30,958 nucleotides of DNA from a virus. Position numbers and translations under genes: made by a program. Location of the stretch: IMG/VR virus record IMGVR_UViG_3300025098_000186, positions 1-30,958 of that record. One strand, given 5' to 3'. Below the pieces are notes generated by a model. It made no database searches and was not told where the DNA came from. It saw only the letters and a list, made by a program, of their open reading frames with translations. Positions within the stretch are counted from its first letter, which is position 1. Every line of letters starts with the position of its first letter. Below, piece after piece: positions 16,941 to 24,491 of this stretch.

Positions 16941-18950
16941 TCACAAATCAAATGTGTTCATGCGCGGATATAGCGCCAGAACAGTCATTGGCAGGGGCTG
17001 TGATTGCCGCACATAAATGCGATCACCGTCAACGAAACCGCCTTCAAACTCGATTTCCTTGTCTCCTGTGAATAATGGCACAGCTTCATCCATATTCATA
17101 GAGCTGTCGCGGAAAAATATTCTATCCGCACTTTCCGAATCGCTGCCCACCTCTGCACCAACCGTTTCATGGAATCGCACAGTGATGTCGTGTATGCGCT
17201 TTGGCTTGCCTTGGGAAGTGCCATCCTGAGACCCAGACTCTAAGCGCAGTGTTTGCATTTCACTGGTGTAGCCAAACCCAACGGCGCCCGTTGTAGCGGA
17301 GAAATCTAACGTCACACCGCCGCCTGAAACTGTCTTTCCAGCATGTGTAGCGCCATTCGCTAGTATCGAAAGATCTTCACCCTCTAAGTGATACAGGCCA
17401 GAAAGAGTTGTGGTTGCAGATCCTGAGTAGACCAAACCGCTGTCCACAAAAAAGGCAGCAGTCGTGTCGCTGCCAAAGTCAAATGTTTTCATCACTTCAA
17501 CATACTGCTTGGTGACGCCGTTGATCGTGCGCTTAACAATCATGTAAAGCTCATCCTCACCGCTATCTGTCGGCAAAGTGATAATGCTTTCAACCTTAGC
17601 CTGACCACCGTCAAACGCTCCGCCTATGATATGTTTGTGCCACGCAACAATTTCTTCTTCACGCCGATAGGTCAATCCAAGCAAAGTGCCGTCAGTGCGG
17701 CGCGCCCATATAATACTTTCAGGCTCTTGCTGATAAGCAAACTCTCTTATGCCGCCTTCAGTTAGATGCTCAGACAGGATTGTAATGTCTGGGGCTGCAT
17801 AACCTGCAACATCCACCTCGCCTATATAACGAAACTCCCTGACCTTGCGCGCTCCGCGCTGGGCAAACAAGGTAACGTCAGCAACCTGGACAACTTCGCT
17901 GTCAATACAGCCATAGTTAGAATACTTGCGGATCACTGTCTGCGTAGGCGTAACAGGCCCACCATTAGTTGTTGTCAGCACATACTCACCGCCAGATGTT
18001 CCAATGTTAAGTATTCGAGTAGCTGACAGGTAACGGATTGCGTTTACTTTGTTGGACGCAATGGTGTAGATCAGAGCATCATCGTCAGAAGTGCCAGTGT
18101 GAAAATTTAAATAGTCAGCACTTTTAGAAAACCACAACGTCTGAGGATTGTTGTTAGTTGCCGCAAAAACCAACCGCTGTTCAAAAAACGTGACAACACT
18201 AGGGTAATTGTCGACGCTAGTGAGAACTGGCGTGTTGTTTTCGTTAATGGTGGGAGTATTAAACGTCCAAGCATTATGATCGGTGCGAGACAATGTGCGG
18301 ACAGCGTGGCTTGGATGCACCAAGTACATAACATCCGCAGACTGTGCAAAGCGCACATCGCCTACCTGCGCGGATGTGTAGGGCGTTGCAACCTCAAACA
18401 GCTTGTCAACGCTAACTCCTGAACCGGTGTAGGTGGTAAAGCTTGTCGCATCAACATACCTTCCAAACAAGTCAGTCAGCGTGAACGTGTTAGTTGCAGA
18501 ATTTGCAATAAGATAGTTTCGAGAAACTAGCTCGGTCATGCCACCACCTTCATTGTAAAGGTAAACTTCATCGCCATCGCTGAAGCCGTGGTTGGAGCTT
18601 GTGAAAGCGGCAGGATCAGACTTTGTGATTCTTGAGACACTCTTTGCACTATCAACAAGAACCTGCAAACCATTGCGGAAGACCCGCATGTACTGATCGC
18701 CAAACTCTAAAACATATGTGTCGGCTGTTTTAAACTCAAAAGGTATCAAACGAGTAATGCTTGAGCTGTCCTTCACCTCACCCAAATATTCTGTGCCTGG
18801 GCGGCGCGTAACGCCACCATGAGGCTGCACTATCATGTTTGTAAGCTCTGACAGACCCTCGCGGTACTTCTCAATCGTAACGCGCCCCTCAAGACGCGGA
18901 CTGATTTCTCCTGCTGTGAACGTGCTAATCGCTGGGGCTGATCGCGCCAT
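16941..18950 (-). CDS. tail tubular protein B (nozzle), T7 gp12-like, 669 aa
   Basis: The 669-residue product begins with the family signature FTAGEISPRLEGRVTIEKYR, then TNMIVQPHGGVTRRPGTEYL and IPFEFKTADTYVLEFGDQYM. These are hallmarks of T7 gp12-type nozzle proteins. The middle has the expected beta-rich blades (YPSVVTFFEQRLVFAATNN, PQTLWFSKSADYLNFHTGT). The long beta-sheet structure forms the distal tube through which DNA leaves. SD GAGG lies 5-6 bases before ATG 18950. It starts at the stop of tail tubular A. Length is somewhat below T7 gp12 (794 residues). Confidence 0.92.
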   Translation of the reverse strand: MARSAPAISTFTAGEISPRLEGRVTIEKYREGLSELTNMIVQPHGGVTRRPGTEYLGEVKDSSSITRLIPFEFKTADTYVLEFGDQYMRVFRNGLQVLVDSAKSVSRITKSDPAAFTSSNHGFSDGDEVYLYNEGGGMTELVSRNYLIANSATNTFTLTDLFGRYVDATSFTTYTGSGVSVDKLFEVATPYTSAQVGDVRFAQSADVMYLVHPSHAVRTLSRTDHNAWTFNTPTINENNTPVLTSVDNYPSVVTFFEQRLVFAATNNNPQTLWFSKSADYLNFHTGTSDDDALIYTIASNKVNAIRYLSATRILNIGTSGGEYVLTTTNGGPVTPTQTVIRKYSNYGCIDSEVVQVADVTLFAQRGARKVREFRYIGEVDVAGYAAPDITILSEHLTEGGIREFAYQQEPESIIWARRTDGTLLGLTYRREEEIVAWHKHIIGGAFDGGQAKVESIITLPTDSGEDELYMIVKRTINGVTKQYVEVMKTFDFGSDTTAAFFVDSGLVYSGSATTTLSGLYHLEGEDLSILANGATHAGKTVSGGGVTLDFSATTGAVGFGYTSEMQTLRLESGSQDGTSQGKPKRIHDITVRFHETVGAEVGSDSESADRIFFRDSSMNMDEAVPLFTGDKEIEFEGGFVDGDRIYVRQSQPLPMTVLALYPRMNTFDL

Positions 18951-19555
18951 TAGAACCTCGACTCAATAAATTCGCTTGCTTCCAGGCGCTGCGGCGCGCC
19001 TTCAGTGCCATCAACAAAGGCGGCTTGTTTTAATTTGTCAGAGTATTCTGCCGCCATCATTTGCTTGACAGTGTTGGAGCCAGTAATAGCGTAACTGACC
19101 TCAAACGCTATAGCCGCTGCCAAAGTGTCAATCAGATTGGCATCATACTCTTGAGGGTCTGTGACCCGAGCAACATATTTTATTTTGGCAACGCCTTCGT
19201 CAGAAAGCAGCTTTCGCCCTTCAATAACGAACACAGGGCCGCCAGTGTTGCTAAACATGTTATCCTGCGGGTATGACAAATTTCCGTTGCTAAACTCCAG
19301 AACTCTAAGGCAGTATGGATTTGTCGGCAAAGCAAACTGATTTGCATATCCGAAAGGAGGGGAATCGCTTTCCTTTGCCAGCTCTGCGCGGCGCAAAAGA
19401 CAGTTCCAAGGATGCGCACGAAACACGCTGTCGCGGACACTATCAAACCTTTGGTTGATTAGGCGCGCTGGCTTGCTGTTTTCTTCAAAGCTTGAAATGT
19501 TATTCGCACCCAAGCTGTTCAGCGCGTAGTTTGCAATATCAACCGTACTGGTCAT
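18950..19555 (-). CDS. tail tubular protein A (adaptor), T7 gp11-like, 201 aa
   Basis: A 201-residue protein with the family pattern ANYALNSLGANNISSFEENS, then RLINQRFDSVRDSVFRAHPW and NCLLRRAELA. The middle PYCLRVLEF and the end VSYAITGSNTVKQMMAAEY are also typical. Members form the dodecameric adaptor ring between portal and nozzle. Length matches T7 gp11 (196 residues). It follows the major capsid gene after a perfect hairpin and precedes the nozzle gene, the standard order. Its stop overlaps the nozzle start. Confidence 0.9.
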   Translation of the reverse strand: MTSTVDIANYALNSLGANNISSFEENSKPARLINQRFDSVRDSVFRAHPWNCLLRRAELAKESDSPPFGYANQFALPTNPYCLRVLEFSNGNLSYPQDNMFSNTGGPVFVIEGRKLLSDEGVAKIKYVARVTDPQEYDANLIDTLAAAIAFEVSYAITGSNTVKQMMAAEYSDKLKQAAFVDGTEGAPQRLEASEFIESRF

Positions 19556-19573
19556 CAGCTCTCTCCATGTGAA

Positions 19574-19601
19574 TTTAAGGGGCGGCGAACCGCCCCTTAA
19601 A
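19574..19601 (-). terminator. 12-bp hairpin after the major capsid gene (candidate late terminator or attenuator)
   Basis: TTTAAGGGGCGG (19574-19585) and CCGCCCCTTAAA (19590-19601) are perfect reverse complements around a four-base loop, which reads UUCG in the minus-strand RNA. The 3' arm ends UUAAAUUC, a weak U-tract. It lies 3 bases after the capsid stop and 19 bases before the tail tubular A start, where T7 has its late terminator Tphi. Partial termination here would raise capsid over tail expression; that is inference. Confidence 0.7.
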
Positions 19602-19603
19602 CC

Positions 19604-20470
19604 TTATGATTCTACGCACAAAAGCTCAACAACCTTAGACTCTTCCATGCGGGTCGCACCAAGAGTTTGGCAGTAGTAAACTTGAGTTGCGTAAGACTTG
19701 TCGGCACGTTCATCAATGCGCGCTGTAGGCTCTTTACCCATAGCGACTTTGATGCCGTCTTCAGCCCATGCGAAGCAACGGCGGTCAGAAGAGCCGTCAA
19801 CGCCCAAGCGGTTTGAAACAATGAAGTTGAAGCCAACAAAAGTGTTGATTTCACCCATCGCCAAAGCTTTTACAGTGTTGTAATCGCTTGAAGTTACAGT
19901 TGTGTTGTTCAGCAGATCAGTGACCTGCTTAGGCGAACAAGCAATGTAACGTGGGATAGATGGATCAACATTGCCAGCATCAAGGATTTCCTTGGCTTCA
20001 ATCAATTTCGCCAATGTTAAGCCAGCAGCGCCAGCAGCGATTTGATTGTTTGTTGTGTCAAACGCTGTAGTTGTCGAGCCATCTTTGCCTGTGAGCGAGT
20101 CGCCCAAAGCCGCAGTGATGATAACGTCATCCATAGCCCGACCCATAGCAGCCGCGGCGGCACGGGAATATGTGGACGTTGGATCGACAAGCATACGAAC
20201 CTTGTCCTGATCGTCGATCAGGTCAGCATATTCGTAGTCAGACATTGTGACCATACGGCGCGAGTGCGGCGTATCAATCAACGGTGTATCTGAGTGACGG
20301 GTTGTACGAAGAACAGCAGCGGCTGCTCCAACTTGATCGAAAAATGCTTTTTCGCCGTTTACGCTTTCGACATCCACTGCGTTGCGCAGCAGAGAACCCA
20401 TTTGCTGAGACAGCATTTGGATATTTGACGAAAACTGATTGACGAAAGCTGTAGTTACTTGAGTGGACAT
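19604..20470 (-). CDS. major capsid protein, 288 aa
   Basis: A 288-residue protein of the podovirus major-capsid type found in BPP-1-like and marine phages. Features include QFSSNIQMLSQQMGSLLRNA at the N-terminus and GEKAFFDQVG. It continues with RHSDTPLIDTPHSRRMVTMS, YEYADLIDDQDKVRMLVDPT and SKQVTDLLNNTTVTSSDYN-like sequence in the C-terminal half. A long N-terminal helix followed by a compact HK97-like fold is expected. The scaffold gene lies immediately upstream and adaptor and nozzle genes downstream. The SD is near-perfect (AAGGAGGACATC before ATG 20470), as expected for the most abundant virion protein. A 130-base leader precedes it. Confidence 0.92.
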   Translation of the reverse strand: MSTQVTTAFVNQFSSNIQMLSQQMGSLLRNAVDVESVNGEKAFFDQVGAAAAVLRTTRHSDTPLIDTPHSRRMVTMSDYEYADLIDDQDKVRMLVDPTSTYSRAAAAAMGRAMDDVIITAALGDSLTGKDGSTTTAFDTTNNQIAAGAAGLTLAKLIEAKEILDAGNVDPSIPRYIACSPKQVTDLLNNTTVTSSDYNTVKALAMGEINTFVGFNFIVSNRLGVDGSSDRRCFAWAEDGIKVAMGKEPTARIDERADKSYATQVYYCQTLGATRMEESKVVELLCVES

Positions 20471-20600
20471 GATGTCCTCCTTAGCTTTGTTTCAGTTAAT
20501 GTTACTGCGCTTGGTTATCCCTGGCGGGGCCGTGCTACTGCTTAGGCCAGTTAGTCCACCTGTCTCACAGGTTTGATGTCGTGGGCCTTACGGTTTTCCA
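20471..20600 (-). promoter_or_regulatory. 130-base leader of the capsid gene with a small hairpin
   Basis: This is the only sizeable gap inside the structural genes. On the minus strand it carries ACCTGT-GAG-ACAGGT (20558-20572), a perfect 6-bp stem with a 3-base loop. It ends with the strong SD AAGGAGG. No ORF fills it and no clear bacterial promoter is recognised. It could hold a capsid-specific promoter, an mRNA-stabilising leader or a processing site; nothing in the sequence decides this. Confidence 0.35.
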
Positions 20601-21410
20601 CTATAGATACTCTCTGAGCCTTAGCACTTCTTCAACGTATGCGCTATGCTCTGGGTGCATCTTATCAAAATATGGGCCATCTCGTCTAGTCATCTCTGTA
20701 ATTCGAGACTGAGCCTCATTTGGAGTCATTACAAGCTCAGTTGGTTCACCAACCAAATTGTCTTCTCCAATCTGCTCTGCCAAGGCAGAAAACATTTTTA
20801 TAACTTCTGGGTGATCTCCAAGCATGCGGCCATCCGAAAGCTGCACATCCCCGAACATGTCCATGCCCTTTTCGCCCAGCAATGTCTTGGCGGCTTTCTG
20901 AGCCATTTCTATGCGCTGTTCATACGCTTGGCCGAACTCTTGCCGCAGAACTTGCTTTGACTCATATACGGCGCTCTCTGCGCGACTCTCAGCCTCTGCC
21001 GCAGATGTCTCACCTGTCTCGTTGATAAACTTAGCAATGCGATCTACCTGGCGAGGCTGCAACCCAGCTTCCCACATAGCCTGCTTTAGGCCAGAGATAG
21101 CATCTTCGTTCATGCCATCGCCTAAGTTCATTTCATAAGCGTCAGCACTTTCTGGCCGGCCAACAGAATTGTAAAACTCATTGTACTGGTCATCTGTCCA
21201 GCTCTTACCAGGCTTTGCAATTTTATCAGCGCCAATCATGCGCTGCGCGTTCACATAGCTTTTCGCCAAGCTGGCTGGGTCTGTAAACGTCCGCAGTGAC
21301 GGCTCGCCACGCAGATCCTCTGGTAAACTGTCCAAAAATCCTACAGGCGCAGCTTCTGCACCCCCTGCGACTTCTTGAGATCCAGTGTCTTGGATTGCCT
21401 CTTCGCTCAT
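20601..21410 (-). CDS. scaffolding/capsid assembly protein, 269 aa
   Basis: A 269-residue acidic protein directly before the capsid gene. The N-terminus is acidic and disordered. The recognised podovirus scaffold block follows: FLDSLPEDLRGEPSLRTFTD, then LAKSYVNAQRMIGADKIAKP and WTDDQYNEFYNSVGRPE. The second half is a long helical segment, typical of scaffolds that guide shell assembly and then leave. The C-terminus (HPEHSAYVEEVLRLREYL) is the expected helical capsid-binding end. ATG 21410 overlaps the stop of the Bbp19-like gene by 4 bases. No protease domain is present. Confidence 0.88.
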   Translation of the reverse strand: MSEEAIQDTGSQEVAGGAEAAPVGFLDSLPEDLRGEPSLRTFTDPASLAKSYVNAQRMIGADKIAKPGKSWTDDQYNEFYNSVGRPESADAYEMNLGDGMNEDAISGLKQAMWEAGLQPRQVDRIAKFINETGETSAAEAESRAESAVYESKQVLRQEFGQAYEQRIEMAQKAAKTLLGEKGMDMFGDVQLSDGRMLGDHPEVIKMFSALAEQIGEDNLVGEPTELVMTPNEAQSRITEMTRRDGPYFDKMHPEHSAYVEEVLRLREYL

Positions 21411-21616
21411 CGTTTTTCCTTCTCTTCGGTCAGCATACGGACAATCAGCAGCACCGCTGCGCGCTGACCTTCATTAAATGCAGTTTCATAAGGATTGTCC
21501 GAAAACGTGGTTGTCTCATATCCAAACCTGGATTTAAGATCACTTAAAACTTTTGCGCCATCCTCTGTATTAAAGGTGCGGCGGTAAGCTAACTTCAGAT
21601 CGTCTATTTGCTTCAT
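21407..21616 (-). CDS. Bbp19-like small virion-associated protein, 69 aa
   Basis: A 69-residue protein with AYRRTFNTEDGAKVLSDLKS near the N-terminus and FNEGQRAAVLLIVRMLTEEK at the end. This two-helix pattern (Y-R-x-T-F-x-T-x-D-G-x-x-V-L-x-D-L, then EG-x-R-x-V-x-x-x-I) is that of the Bbp19-like domain first seen in Bordetella phage BPP-1. The gene lies between portal and scaffold, as in related phages. The exact role is not known to me. It is joined to both neighbours by ATGA overlaps. Confidence 0.8.
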   Translation of the reverse strand: MKQIDDLKLAYRRTFNTEDGAKVLSDLKSRFGYETTTFSDNPYETAFNEGQRAAVLLIVRMLTEEKEKR

Positions 21617-23214
21617 TGACCACCACCCTGAGTGGCCTTAACCAAAGGCGCAACATTGCCAGCAGCCTCAGACGCCATCATCTCACGCTGCATCTGCTCC
21701 TGAACCTGAGCCTGCTCGGCCTGCTCCTTGCGAACCTGCTCAACCTCATCAGAACCCCTGATAACCCGGGCCGGCAAGCCTGCTGTCTCAACCAAATACT
21801 GAACCATCTTGTCGCCGTCCAAGTAATCAGTAACAGGAGCAACCTCGCTAACCTGAAGCAAAATCTCAAACCCGCGCAGCATAGCCTGCAAGTCTGTAAG
21901 CTTTTGAGCCTTGGCAAGTGGAGAAACGTATTCTATATCAATGCTTTGCCCTTGCAACTCTTCAGGCGGCTCTGGAAGTAGGCCAGCTCTGAGAAGTAAA
22001 GCAAAGGAACGGTCGATCAGCGGCTGGAGTAGCTCGGCCTGCAACCGTCCTAAAACAGGGCCGAGCAAACGCATTTTCTCCTCGTTCCTCTGCAATACCT
22101 CAGTTGCTGTCATGTTGGAGCCTTGGCCTAACAGCAACTGATCCACATAAAAAGCTTGACGTATCGCATTTCGACGCTGCTCTTCCATGTTCAGGCCCAA
22201 AGGATTGTTTGCGCCAATGTTCAAAGGCTCCAACCGATCCCGTGTCCCCGAGCGGTAAAAGTTTAACGCGCCTGGTGTAGTGCGAACAGGCATCATAAAA
22301 CCGTCATCTGGAACCATTAAAGGCGGATCAATCTGCTTTTGAGCCGCCTTGATCGTAGTTTCAGACATCTTGTTCAACATCTTAACGTCAGGCAAGGCAG
22401 TCATCGCCGGCGATCTGCCGTAAGTAGAGACGCTGTCTTTTACAAAGCGCGGACACATAAACGGAAATTCGTCAAAGCCACCCTCGGAAAGCAGCTCACG
22501 ATTGTCAGCCAAATAATAAACAGACGCGACAGGCTTGTTCTTGGCTAACTTGCCAGACGCCTCGCTGCGCGGAAAGACAGCGTGGATTACTTGATGCTCC
22601 TTATAAGGATCATCTTTTAAATCTTTTTCGACCTGACGCGGCATTTTCGCACCAGGAAACTGCATGGCAATCGCACGGGCCGTTAACTTGAACTTACGGT
22701 AAACAGTGTCAACCCTGCCACTAGGATCTTCGCTTATGCAAACCTCGGCAATGTGGCGACACGCAAAACGCAAGCCATCGCCTTCAGACTCAACGTAAAA
22801 AGACCCCGTGCCAAAAACAACCAAATCATAATACAGCTCATGGATTTCTTGCTGAAAGTTAGAACGATTGAAATGCTGGTACATCTGATCCATGCAGATC
22901 TCTAGCCACTCATTCGCAGCATCGTCTCGCTGCAAGGCGGTGTCGCGGTAACGCATTGAAAACCAAGGAGTGCTTGGAGAAGTCAGCATGCCATGCAACG
23001 AAGACGCCAACAACTCAACAGCGTGAATTGCCGTGCCGTCAAATATTAAGTCAGTGCGCTTGTCGCCCTGGGTTCGCTTCTTGGTAATATCCGCCTTACG
23101 AGGCAGCATGAAATCAGCAAGCTCCTGCCAGTGGGACTCCCAATTGGTTCTTTGGCTTTGTAACGTCTTGTATCGCTTATCTAACCGAGCAACTAAGGGT
23201 TTTACTTCTGCCAT
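21613..23214 (-). CDS. portal (head-to-tail connector) protein, 533 aa
   Basis: A 533-residue protein of the Head-tail_con family (T7 gp8-like). Signature parts are RTNWESHWQELADFMLPRKA, ELLASSLHGMLTSPSTPWFS and FNRSNFQQEIHELYYDLVVF. DVKMLNKMSETTIKAAQKQI and a Gln/Glu-rich C-terminal tail follow. Twelve copies form the ring through which DNA is packaged and ejected. The length agrees with T7 gp8 (536 residues). Its ATG overlaps the stop of the small upstream gene by one base (TAATG). The C-terminal tail (about residues 490-533) is low-complexity. Confidence 0.95.
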   Translation of the reverse strand: MAEVKPLVARLDKRYKTLQSQRTNWESHWQELADFMLPRKADITKKRTQGDKRTDLIFDGTAIHAVELLASSLHGMLTSPSTPWFSMRYRDTALQRDDAANEWLEICMDQMYQHFNRSNFQQEIHELYYDLVVFGTGSFYVESEGDGLRFACRHIAEVCISEDPSGRVDTVYRKFKLTARAIAMQFPGAKMPRQVEKDLKDDPYKEHQVIHAVFPRSEASGKLAKNKPVASVYYLADNRELLSEGGFDEFPFMCPRFVKDSVSTYGRSPAMTALPDVKMLNKMSETTIKAAQKQIDPPLMVPDDGFMMPVRTTPGALNFYRSGTRDRLEPLNIGANNPLGLNMEEQRRNAIRQAFYVDQLLLGQGSNMTATEVLQRNEEKMRLLGPVLGRLQAELLQPLIDRSFALLLRAGLLPEPPEELQGQSIDIEYVSPLAKAQKLTDLQAMLRGFEILLQVSEVAPVTDYLDGDKMVQYLVETAGLPARVIRGSDEVEQVRKEQAEQAQVQEQMQREMMASEAAGNVAPLVKATQGGGQ

Positions 23215-23429
23215 TATTTTATCCCATAACTTGTCATCAATGTACGCTTAGGGCGCGATTTGGAATCCTTAACACCCTCAACCGCACCGCCTTGCGTCCG
23301 ACCAGCCATCTTTTGCTGCGCACGCTCCAAAGGATCAACAGTAGATTGCCCAAGCAACGCAGCAGGCTGGGCAGCATTGCCGCCCATAATCCCCGCAATA
23401 TTGCTCAGCTTCTTTTTCTTAATAAGCAT
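23214..23429 (-). CDS. small basic protein before the portal, 71 aa
   Basis: The frame is open from TTG 23441, but ATG 23429, 4 bases after the upstream stop, is the better start and gives MLIKKKKLSNIAGIMGGNAA. The product is basic and Gly/Ala/Gln-rich, and ends SRPKRTLMTSYGIK. The end resembles the RRSTILTTPSGLLG stretch of the preceding gene product, so the two share a short basic motif followed by a small hydrophobic one. No domain is recognised. Position suggests a virion or assembly role. Confidence 0.6.
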   Translation of the reverse strand: MLIKKKKLSNIAGIMGGNAAQPAALLGQSTVDPLERAQQKMAGRTQGGAVEGVKDSKSRPKRTLMTSYGIK

Positions 23430-23433
23430 AATG

Positions 23434-24018
23434 CTATCCAATCAATGACCGGCGGCGCCGCGTCTTCTTGTCTTCCTCGCCAGAACCAAGCAAACCGCTA
23501 GGTGTCGTAAGAATAGTTGATCGGCGCCCCTTCTTCATAAGGTCAATCGCCTCATCTTCAGCAGGGCCAACAGAGGTTGCACTTGCAGCAGCAGCCTGGG
23601 CAGCCCCGCCAGCAGCAGTGCCAACAGATGAAACAGGATCAGCCTCGCCAACAAAATCAGCGTCTTCGCTAAACGTGTCCTGACTAATCGTTTCAACTTC
23701 CGTCAAGGCAGTGTCAGTTTCGGTATCAAGCGTAGTGGTTGTGTCTGCGGCTGTGTCAGTTGCGGTGTCAGTTGCAGTAACCGCTGCCACAGGAACAGGA
23801 TCATCGTTGTCGCTCTTCATCATTTGTTCGACAGCGGCCATAGATCTTGCCTGCCGTTCAGCCAAATCACGATCATAAACATCGTTCTTCTCTTTAATGC
23901 CAATATCCATTAAAAGATCGTCAGTCGCACTGTTTTTAGGTGCGTTCATAGTGGAACCTCTAGGAGCACCTTCGTCGCGCGTTGTGTCTTTTGGCGTAAA
24001 GTCTAAACATCCACCCAT
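23434..24018 (-). CDS. acidic low-complexity protein, 194 aa, with conserved basic C-terminal motif
   Basis: The protein begins MGGCLDFTPKDTTRDEGAP. A charged helix follows (about residues 40-68), then a Thr/Asp/Ala-rich disordered stretch (about 75-145) and an Ala-rich segment. The C-terminus holds LMKKGRRSTILTTPSGLLGS and ends KTRRRRSLIG. The R-R-x-S-T-I-L-T-x-x-x-G-L-L-G motif recurs in podovirus proteins encoded near the portal; the function is not known to me. Its ATG overlaps the stop of the acetyltransferase gene (TAATG). The disordered body makes domain searches weak. Confidence 0.62.
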   Translation of the reverse strand: MGGCLDFTPKDTTRDEGAPRGSTMNAPKNSATDDLLMDIGIKEKNDVYDRDLAERQARSMAAVEQMMKSDNDDPVPVAAVTATDTATDTAADTTTTLDTETDTALTEVETISQDTFSEDADFVGEADPVSSVGTAAGGAAQAAAASATSVGPAEDEAIDLMKKGRRSTILTTPSGLLGSGEEDKKTRRRRSLIG

Positions 24019-24491
24019 TACAAAACCTTCCTATACTGAGAGCCAACCGGCTCATAACCAAACTTTTTAATCAGCTCATTCGATCTAGGCATCGAAATGC
24101 CAGAAGAAGTGCCGCCAACTAAAATCTTTGCCCCCTTATCAAACGCCCAAGACTCAAACATCTTTAACAACCTAACACCAATCATACCACCACGATGCTC
24201 AGGTGAGACATACCATAAATTGTTCTGAGCTGACAAGGTTTTTGAAAAATACAACTGATAGACCCAGCCAGACATAAATCCAACAACCTCGCCACCACGC
24301 TCCGCAACAGCAAGAAAACAAGACTCATCATCATAAAGCCAAGACAAATGACCAGCAAAAACAACATCGTCAAAAACAATGTTGTTAAATTGCGTCTCTT
24401 GATGAAAGTCACGGCACATCTTAAAAATCGCAGAAGCATCACTGCGATCCGCTAACCGATATAAACAAGGATCACGCCGCAAATGGATCAT
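24018..24491 (-). CDS. GNAT-family N-acetyltransferase, 157 aa
   Basis: A compact GNAT fold. An N-terminal helix region (SDASAIFKMCRDFHQE) leads to the central strands ESCFLAVAERGGEVVGFMSG. The acetyl-CoA-binding loop YVSPEHRGGMIGVRLLKMF (residues 94-112) contains the R/Q-x-x-G-x-G/A-type pyrophosphate motif, here R100-G-G-M-I-G105. The C-terminal strand region is NELIKKFGYEPVGSQYRKVL. It would transfer an acetyl group to an unknown substrate. The gene overlaps the 3' end of the large terminase by 20 bases and sits among head genes, so co-expression with late genes is certain but the role is not. GNAT genes at this place occur in other podoviruses. Confidence 0.82.
   Translation of the reverse strand: MIHLRRDPCLYRLADRSDASAIFKMCRDFHQETQFNNIVFDDVVFAGHLSWLYDDESCFLAVAERGGEVVGFMSGWVYQLYFSKTLSAQNNLWYVSPEHRGGMIGVRLLKMFESWAFDKGAKILVGGTSSGISMPRSNELIKKFGYEPVGSQYRKVL

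Noticed and set aside
20585-20612. CACTATAGA on the plus strand, like an SP6/T7-type promoter core
   Set aside because: It overlaps the scaffold gene end, points against all neighbouring genes, lacks the rest of the consensus, and no phage RNA polymerase is seen in the window.
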